From Panacagrimonas sp052387695 (GTDB taxonomy: Bacteria; Pseudomonadota; Gammaproteobacteria; Nevskiales; Nevskiaceae): a stretch of DNA of 64,000 nucleotides. The stretch's first letter is position 1. Every line of letters starts with the position of its first letter. Below the pieces are notes generated by a model, which was given only the letters and a program-made list of their open reading frames with translations, was not told the DNA's origin and did no database searches. Location: contig JBQTIX010000112.1 in the NCBI GenBank assembly GCA_052387695.1, forward strand, positions 1 to 64,000, written 5' to 3'. Positions 59,609-64,000 of this stretch are shown here, in pieces. Position numbers and translations under genes: made by a program.

Positions 59609-60988
59609 TCAAGCTGATCCAAGCCCCATCAATGCTGCTTGAGTGAGGTAGCGGTCATACATCTTCGGATCGTTTGCACCGCTGAAGTGCTGATTCTCGA
59701 CCTGACGAACCTGCTCCAGACGTGTCACCGACCCGGTCTGCAGGTTCGACGCCGTAACGTGCGTCCAACTCCAGTACGGATGCTTGCCGTCCATCACGCG
59801 CTTGTTACCCGATTCATACACCGAGTAGGCGCCGTCGAAGGAGCGATAGGGCTGGCCGCGGCGATCGTAGGTGACCATGCCGATCACGACCTGGTTGCGC
59901 GCATCGAACCAAACCCGCTTCTTGGAGACCGGCGCTCGCGGGAACTTGGTCGGCTCGGCTTCGACGATGATCGCCTCTGGCACCAGTTCCACCGTCGCGT
60001 CCCAGAACGTCTTGCCCTTTGGACCGCCGTGTACGGTGTGCTCCCAGTTGGGATGGTCACTCCAGCTCTCCGATAGTCCGGCGAGAAAAGGACCGCGGCC
60101 GACAATCTTGTAGTTGCTCCAGGTGTGAAGCGGGTCGCCCGCAGCCCAGGCGTCGGAGAGGTACAGCGACAGGCCGGGCAGCAGCGGCTCGAAGCGCTGC
60201 TCGCTCGGAAACTGACGTACGCGCCGGAACTCCGGAACGTAGCCGTAGAGGTCCGGGAACTTGTTGTGGTCGTAATCCCAGATGCTGAGGAAAGAGGTGC
60301 CGCGGAAGTTGAACGGCTTGGTGAAGAACACACTCTGGTAACGCAGGCGCGACTCGTGCCCGGTCCAATACGGCTTGGGCTCCATCACCACACGCGCGAC
60401 CGGCGACAATTCCGCCCAGCCTCCGACATAGTCGAACTTGATCTTGCCGTCGACCTCGACCTCGAGCACGTTCACGGCATAGAACGAGGCATCGTGTCGG
60501 CCCCAGCTCAGGGTCTGTGCCGCAAACAGTTCCAGCCCGTTCTTCGGATCTGGAAAGGGATTGCCGCCGATCCAGGGCTTGCCATCCGCTGCGTTCACCA
60601 CGTTGCCCTTGTCGTCGAACTTCGCCTTGCCGGCATTGGTTAAGGTGGCCTCGAGATACTCCCAGGGCGAGGTGCGCATGATATCGGTCGTGGACTTCGC
60701 GACCCGCAGCCGACGCCCCTGCTTCAGGATCTGCTCATAGCGCACCGGTTCGAGCAGGTCCTTGACGTGCTCGACATTCTTGTCGTCGATGAAATCGCCG
60801 GTCTTGATCTTGCCTTTGGTATAGGACTCGATGGAAAGCAGCTCATCCGGATACGCTTTCGTGATGTCTCCCGTCGCCGCGATCGCCTTGGCCAAGGGCA
60901 TCAGCACGCCGGTTGCGAGCACGCCTTTGCTGGCGTCGCTCAGGAACTTCCGGCGACTGAAGTCGCGTGAATATCTGCGGATAAGCAT
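59609..60988 (-). CDS. DUF1329 family exported protein
   Basis: A 459-residue DUF1329 (LolA-like fold) protein. The N-terminus RRYSRDFSRRKFLSDASKGV has a twin-arginine-like motif followed by a hydrophobic segment (GVLATGVLMPLAKAIA), suggesting export by Tat or Sec. Family sequence includes ELLSIESYTKGKIKTGDFID, YWTGHESRLRYQSVFFTKPF and VWFDARNQVVIGMVTYDRRG. The start at 60988 has GAGGTGG upstream. DUF1329 and DUF1302 proteins usually occur together with RND exporters and are linked to hydrophobic compound transport, an association rather than a proven function. Confidence 0.9.
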   Translation of the reverse strand: MLIRRYSRDFSRRKFLSDASKGVLATGVLMPLAKAIAATGDITKAYPDELLSIESYTKGKIKTGDFIDDKNVEHVKDLLEPVRYEQILKQGRRLRVAKSTTDIMRTSPWEYLEATLTNAGKAKFDDKGNVVNAADGKPWIGGNPFPDPKNGLELFAAQTLSWGRHDASFYAVNVLEVEVDGKIKFDYVGGWAELSPVARVVMEPKPYWTGHESRLRYQSVFFTKPFNFRGTSFLSIWDYDHNKFPDLYGYVPEFRRVRQFPSEQRFEPLLPGLSLYLSDAWAAGDPLHTWSNYKIVGRGPFLAGLSESWSDHPNWEHTVHGGPKGKTFWDATVELVPEAIIVEAEPTKFPRAPVSKKRVWFDARNQVVIGMVTYDRRGQPYRSFDGAYSVYESGNKRVMDGKHPYWSWTHVTASNLQTGSVTRLEQVRQVENQHFSGANDPKMYDRYLTQAALMGLGSA

Positions 60989-61112
60989 GAAGGCCACCTC
61001 ATTACGAGTCCCAACAACAGAAAAGCCGGCGGCGTGGTGCACACGCCGCCGGTAAGACTGCCGAGAGTAGGAACGTCGCGGCAGGAAGGAGCTTGTTATG
61101 CGATGCCGACCA

Positions 61113-63236
61113 TCACAGCTCGTAGGAGATTCGCAGCCCGATCTCGTCGGCAAAATCGATCGCCCTGATCAGGTTGTCAGTGCCGTCACCGTGCAGCTTG
61201 CCGTCGGTGAGGTTGTAAAACAGGTCCACCGATACGCTGTAGCCCGGGTTCCACTTGATCAGAGGCTGAGCCAGAAGACCGCCACGCACGTCATACAGGA
61301 AGGCCCACTCGAGGATGTACTTGCGGTTGGGCCAAGGCTGGAACCCGGCGAACACCAGATAGTTGGCGTTGGCAATACCGTCGGGGATCGGGATCGGATC
61401 GTCGAGGTCCAGGTTACCCCCACCCAGGTTCGCGCCATAGCCCTTCAGGTTGAGACCCACCAGATCCGTCGCACTGCGATGCATCGCCTGGAAGACGAGA
61501 TACGCCGCCGGGAAGGATTCGGTGTATCGGAACCACTTCTCGCCGACAAGGGTGATGATGTATTCGTCCGTCTTGTCGTATTCGCGACTCAGCGACGTCG
61601 CCGTCAAAATGCGGTCCGGCGAGTATTGCACCTCGAGGTTGACGATGAATTGACTCCAGAACGAGTTGATGTCTTCGCTCTCGTTGACATAGCTTGCGCC
61701 CAGACCGTACACCTGTTCACGGCGGTAGTCGCGCTCCACATGCCCCATGAGCGAGCCACCCGCACCCAGGAAGAAGGTGTTGAGCAGAGCGCTGCCCTCC
61801 TGAACATTATCGATCGGCGATGCGAACAAATCGCGTACGGCGGGAAATTCGTCGATGACCGTCTGGAGGGCAGCCAAGCCATCCAGACGTACGGACCCAG
61901 CGCCAGCAAAGTACTCCCGGTCGCTGTAGAGACCACCGGGCGCCACTGCGAAGGGGGTGTGCGACAGTGCTTCGGGGACGTTGCTGTAGAGACGGCAGAA
62001 ATTGTCGTAGGGACTCTGGTTGCCGATACAGCCTGGCTTCAATGCATAGGCGGCGTGGACGCCGGCGGCGATCAGGCCGCCATGCGGCGTGAGTCCCTTC
62101 TCGATTCCACTCTCTGCCCACTTGAAGACACCCAGCGGGTTATAGCGGCTCACGGCCATGGCCTGCCAGCCCCAGCCGCCGTAGTCGGTCTTGACACGCA
62201 AGCCGGCATCGATCTTGGTGTCGTAGTTGCCGACGAAGTAGTTGTCGAACGGTTTGTAGAACTGCGAGGGAATGACGTTGTACGGGGTGTTGGGGTTGGT
62301 GAGGATGTCCGGCTGGAACTTGCCGACATAGCCATCGATGATCATCGTGTCCGTGAGCTGCGAAGTGGCACGAAACGCGATCTTCGCCACGCGTTCGTCT
62401 TCAAACTCCTCGATGCCACGGTCGATCACGAGGTGACGGCGAAGGTCGAGGCCGTTGGCGACGTCGAAGGTGCGGAAGAAGATGGCCTGGCCCCAGGCGA
62501 TCTGCTGGTTACCGAAGCGGAAGTCCCATTTGCCGGTCTTGTAGTTCACGATGAAGGTCGGCAGATCGATCATGTAGTCGCGACCGGCGATTTCGATCGG
62601 GTTGATCCGCTTGCCGTTGCGGTCCAGCGCCTCGTAGTAGTTCGGTTTGCCGGCATCGGCGTAGCGATCGCCGCCGGTCGTCGAATAACCGCCCTGGACG
62701 TTGGACAGAGCACCTGCGTCGAATTCGTCGTAAACGACAGGATCGTAGAGCGCGCGCAGGCGCACGGCGAGGCGCCAGTCCTGCGAGAAGCGCATGTTCA
62801 TCTCGCCGGTGAGCCGTACCGTTGCGAGATTGAACTCCAGATCCTCCTGCGGAATCACGTCGCTGCGACGCCCGGGTTTCGCGGCCTCGAAGAGCGGGAC
62901 CGACACCCCACCGATGATGCTCAGCGGTACATCGCCCCAGTTGACCAGTCCCAGCGCCAGATCGGGAGGCAGGAAGGCCTGACGCGGCACGCTCACATCC
63001 TGAAACGGTGCATTGGTCTGGTTGTTGGGGTTTTGATAGCCCGTCGTACGGTAGGCGGTATCGGCCCGAAGCACGCCGTTGAATTGGGTATTGCCCCACA
63101 ACTTTGTGAAGAATCCACCGCCGTCACCGCTGAAACGCGATTCCGATTCATCCTGTGCAAGAACGGGCGACGAGGCGCCCACAAGCAGGGCCGCACCTAC
63201 CATGCATACCGCTTTCTTCTTCCCATTGACTGACAT
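61113..63236 (-). CDS. DUF1302 family outer-membrane protein
   Basis: A 707-residue DUF1302 protein with a signal peptide (KKKAVCMVGAALLVGASSPVLA) and a long beta-barrel-like sequence. Motifs include LWGNTQFNGVLRADTAYRTT, GKWDFRFGNQQIAWGQAIFF and the terminal IDFADEIGLRISYEL. An SD (GGAGGGAGG) precedes ATG 63236. Cotranscribed with the DUF1329 and YCF48-like genes; probably an outer-membrane conduit for a hydrophobic substrate such as the aromatic hydrocarbons degraded next door. Confidence 0.9.
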   Translation of the reverse strand: MSVNGKKKAVCMVGAALLVGASSPVLAQDESESRFSGDGGGFFTKLWGNTQFNGVLRADTAYRTTGYQNPNNQTNAPFQDVSVPRQAFLPPDLALGLVNWGDVPLSIIGGVSVPLFEAAKPGRRSDVIPQEDLEFNLATVRLTGEMNMRFSQDWRLAVRLRALYDPVVYDEFDAGALSNVQGGYSTTGGDRYADAGKPNYYEALDRNGKRINPIEIAGRDYMIDLPTFIVNYKTGKWDFRFGNQQIAWGQAIFFRTFDVANGLDLRRHLVIDRGIEEFEDERVAKIAFRATSQLTDTMIIDGYVGKFQPDILTNPNTPYNVIPSQFYKPFDNYFVGNYDTKIDAGLRVKTDYGGWGWQAMAVSRYNPLGVFKWAESGIEKGLTPHGGLIAAGVHAAYALKPGCIGNQSPYDNFCRLYSNVPEALSHTPFAVAPGGLYSDREYFAGAGSVRLDGLAALQTVIDEFPAVRDLFASPIDNVQEGSALLNTFFLGAGGSLMGHVERDYRREQVYGLGASYVNESEDINSFWSQFIVNLEVQYSPDRILTATSLSREYDKTDEYIITLVGEKWFRYTESFPAAYLVFQAMHRSATDLVGLNLKGYGANLGGGNLDLDDPIPIPDGIANANYLVFAGFQPWPNRKYILEWAFLYDVRGGLLAQPLIKWNPGYSVSVDLFYNLTDGKLHGDGTDNLIRAIDFADEIGLRISYEL

Positions 63237-63290
63237 GTTTGACCTCCCTCCGAATTGATTTCGTTGTCTGTAATGAAATGCGCTTGCGCT

Positions 63291-64000
63291 CTAAGGAGCA
63301 AGGCGAATGACACGCCCGCTGTGACCTACTGCAATGAATTCCCCTGCCGGCGCGGATGCGCTGCGGCCTATTCCCGTGTACCAGTTCAATGTGAGATCCA
63401 GCGCGTTCACCGATACCCAGTTGTCGCCGTTGTCGCTGCTGCGAAGCGCCACGCGCTGACCCACGACCGCGACCTGACCATCCGACGTGGACTCGACACC
63501 GAACAGGCTTCCGGTCACCGGAGTCTTCAGGGGCGTCCAACTCATGCCGCCGTTGCTCGTACGGAGCGCGAGTCCCGCCTGGCCTACAGCGTAACCCTTG
63601 CCATCGGGTCTGATGCTCATCGCGAACAGCGTGGGCGCGTTCTCGCCGCTCACCGACGGATGGCGGTAGGCGATCTCCCAGCAGATGCCCCCGTCGGGCG
63701 AATACGATAGCTGGCCGTACTCGCCTCCGATAATCGTGCCGCCGTTGTCGAGCACGTCCACGATGTAGTTCGTGGGTTCGTCACGCAGCACGGCGGTGTC
63801 GCCTTCGCCGCTGTCGTAGATACTCGCCCAATTCGGTGCAACGTCTTTCCAGGTCTCGCCACCGTCTGTCGACTTCAACAGCGTGCCGAACGCGCCGACG
63901 ATGAAGGCCAGTCCGTTCTGGTTGATGTCTACTTGCAGCAGGCGACGGTCGGTTCCGCTTTCCACCTTCCTCCATGCGCCTTCGCCCTCACGTACGAGGA
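63291..64000 (-). CDS. YCF48/BNR-like beta-propeller protein (5' end outside window)
   Basis: The frame runs from the right edge to the stop at 63291, at least 236 residues. It contains repeated Asp-box/BNR-type units (TLLKSTDGGETWKDVAPNWA, LSYSPDGGICWEI, ALRTSNGGMSWTPLKTPVTG, ALRSSDNGDNWVSV), as in YCF48/HCF136-like proteins. Methionine at 63965 is internal because protein-like sequence continues to the edge (VREGEGAWRKV). It commonly neighbours DUF1302/DUF1329 and RND transporters, so a transporter may follow. Confidence 0.88.
   Translation of the reverse strand, partial: LVREGEGAWRKVESGTDRRLLQVDINQNGLAFIVGAFGTLLKSTDGGETWKDVAPNWASIYDSGEGDTAVLRDEPTNYIVDVLDNGGTIIGGEYGQLSYSPDGGICWEIAYRHPSVSGENAPTLFAMSIRPDGKGYAVGQAGLALRTSNGGMSWTPLKTPVTGSLFGVESTSDGQVAVVGQRVALRSSDNGDNWVSVNALDLTLNWYTGIGRSASAPAGEFIAVGHSGRVIRLAP

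Noticed and set aside
61098..63233. Plus-strand frame opposite the DUF1302 gene
   Set aside because: Shadow frame with no signal or domain; the opposite strand is a clear outer-membrane protein.

Overview
The window is high-GC, gene-dense DNA from a Gram-negative proteobacterium. Evidence for this includes outer-membrane porins, a TonB-dependent receptor, a type IV pilin, lipoproteins with lipoboxes, and sigma-54-type promoters. A YgiM-type SH3 anchor protein and several palindromic (REP-like) intergenic repeat families point towards Gammaproteobacteria, but the genus cannot be fixed from the sequence. No rRNA, tRNA, CRISPR array or transposase gene was seen.

Region 1 (121-12804) is a urea acquisition and hydrolysis locus. 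On the minus strand lie an NCS1-permease/histidine-kinase/receiver fusion, a LuxR-type response regulator, a porin and urtA, the urea ABC transporter binding protein; the rest of urt would lie left of the window. Divergently, ureDABCEFG encodes the urease structural subunits and nickel-insertion chaperones. Palindromic repeats interrupt this operon at three places, one of them inside the ureD reading frame.

Region 2 (12922-38492) is accessory and housekeeping. It holds a Baeyer-Villiger-type monooxygenase with an alpha/beta hydrolase and a divergent AraC regulator; a lipocalin; an ABC-2 exporter (ATPase and permease); and an oligopeptidase B-like lipoprotein. An oxyanion group follows (porin, sulfate-type binding protein, two single-domain molbindins, FAD oxidoreductase). 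The rest comprises a hydrolase/SH3/outer-membrane protein operon, an HTTM-like membrane protein, TatD, a strictosidine-synthase-like protein, an acyl-CoA synthetase and a TonB receptor. Two copies of a short MITE with terminal inverted repeats and target-site duplications lie here.

Region 3 (38740-39335) is a PilA-type major pilin with a near-consensus sigma-54 promoter and a strong terminator.

Region 4 (39725-58798, all minus strand) is an aromatic-hydrocarbon catabolic array of about 19 kb. A DmpLMNOP phenol hydroxylase, a DmpQ-type ferredoxin, catechol 2,3-dioxygenase and the lower meta-cleavage pathway (dmpC, E, F, G, H, I) come first. A complete six-component toluene/benzene monooxygenase (tmoABCDEF-like), a BphK-like glutathione transferase and a zinc alcohol dehydrogenase follow. 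Together they could convert benzene or toluene to phenols, then catechols, then pyruvate and acetyl-CoA. The array is preceded by a sigma-54/IHF/enhancer layout typical of XylR/DmpR control, but the regulator itself is not in the window. dmpK and dmpD are absent.

Region 5 (59609-64000) carries DUF1329, DUF1302 and YCF48-like genes, a combination often found beside hydrophobic-substrate catabolism and RND exporters; the last gene runs off the window.

The least explained signals are a 55-nt element that exactly fills the stop-to-start gap in two unrelated operons and keeps a base-paired hairpin, a MITE nested within a larger palindrome, and a repeat family whose end supplies the stop codon of two flanking genes.
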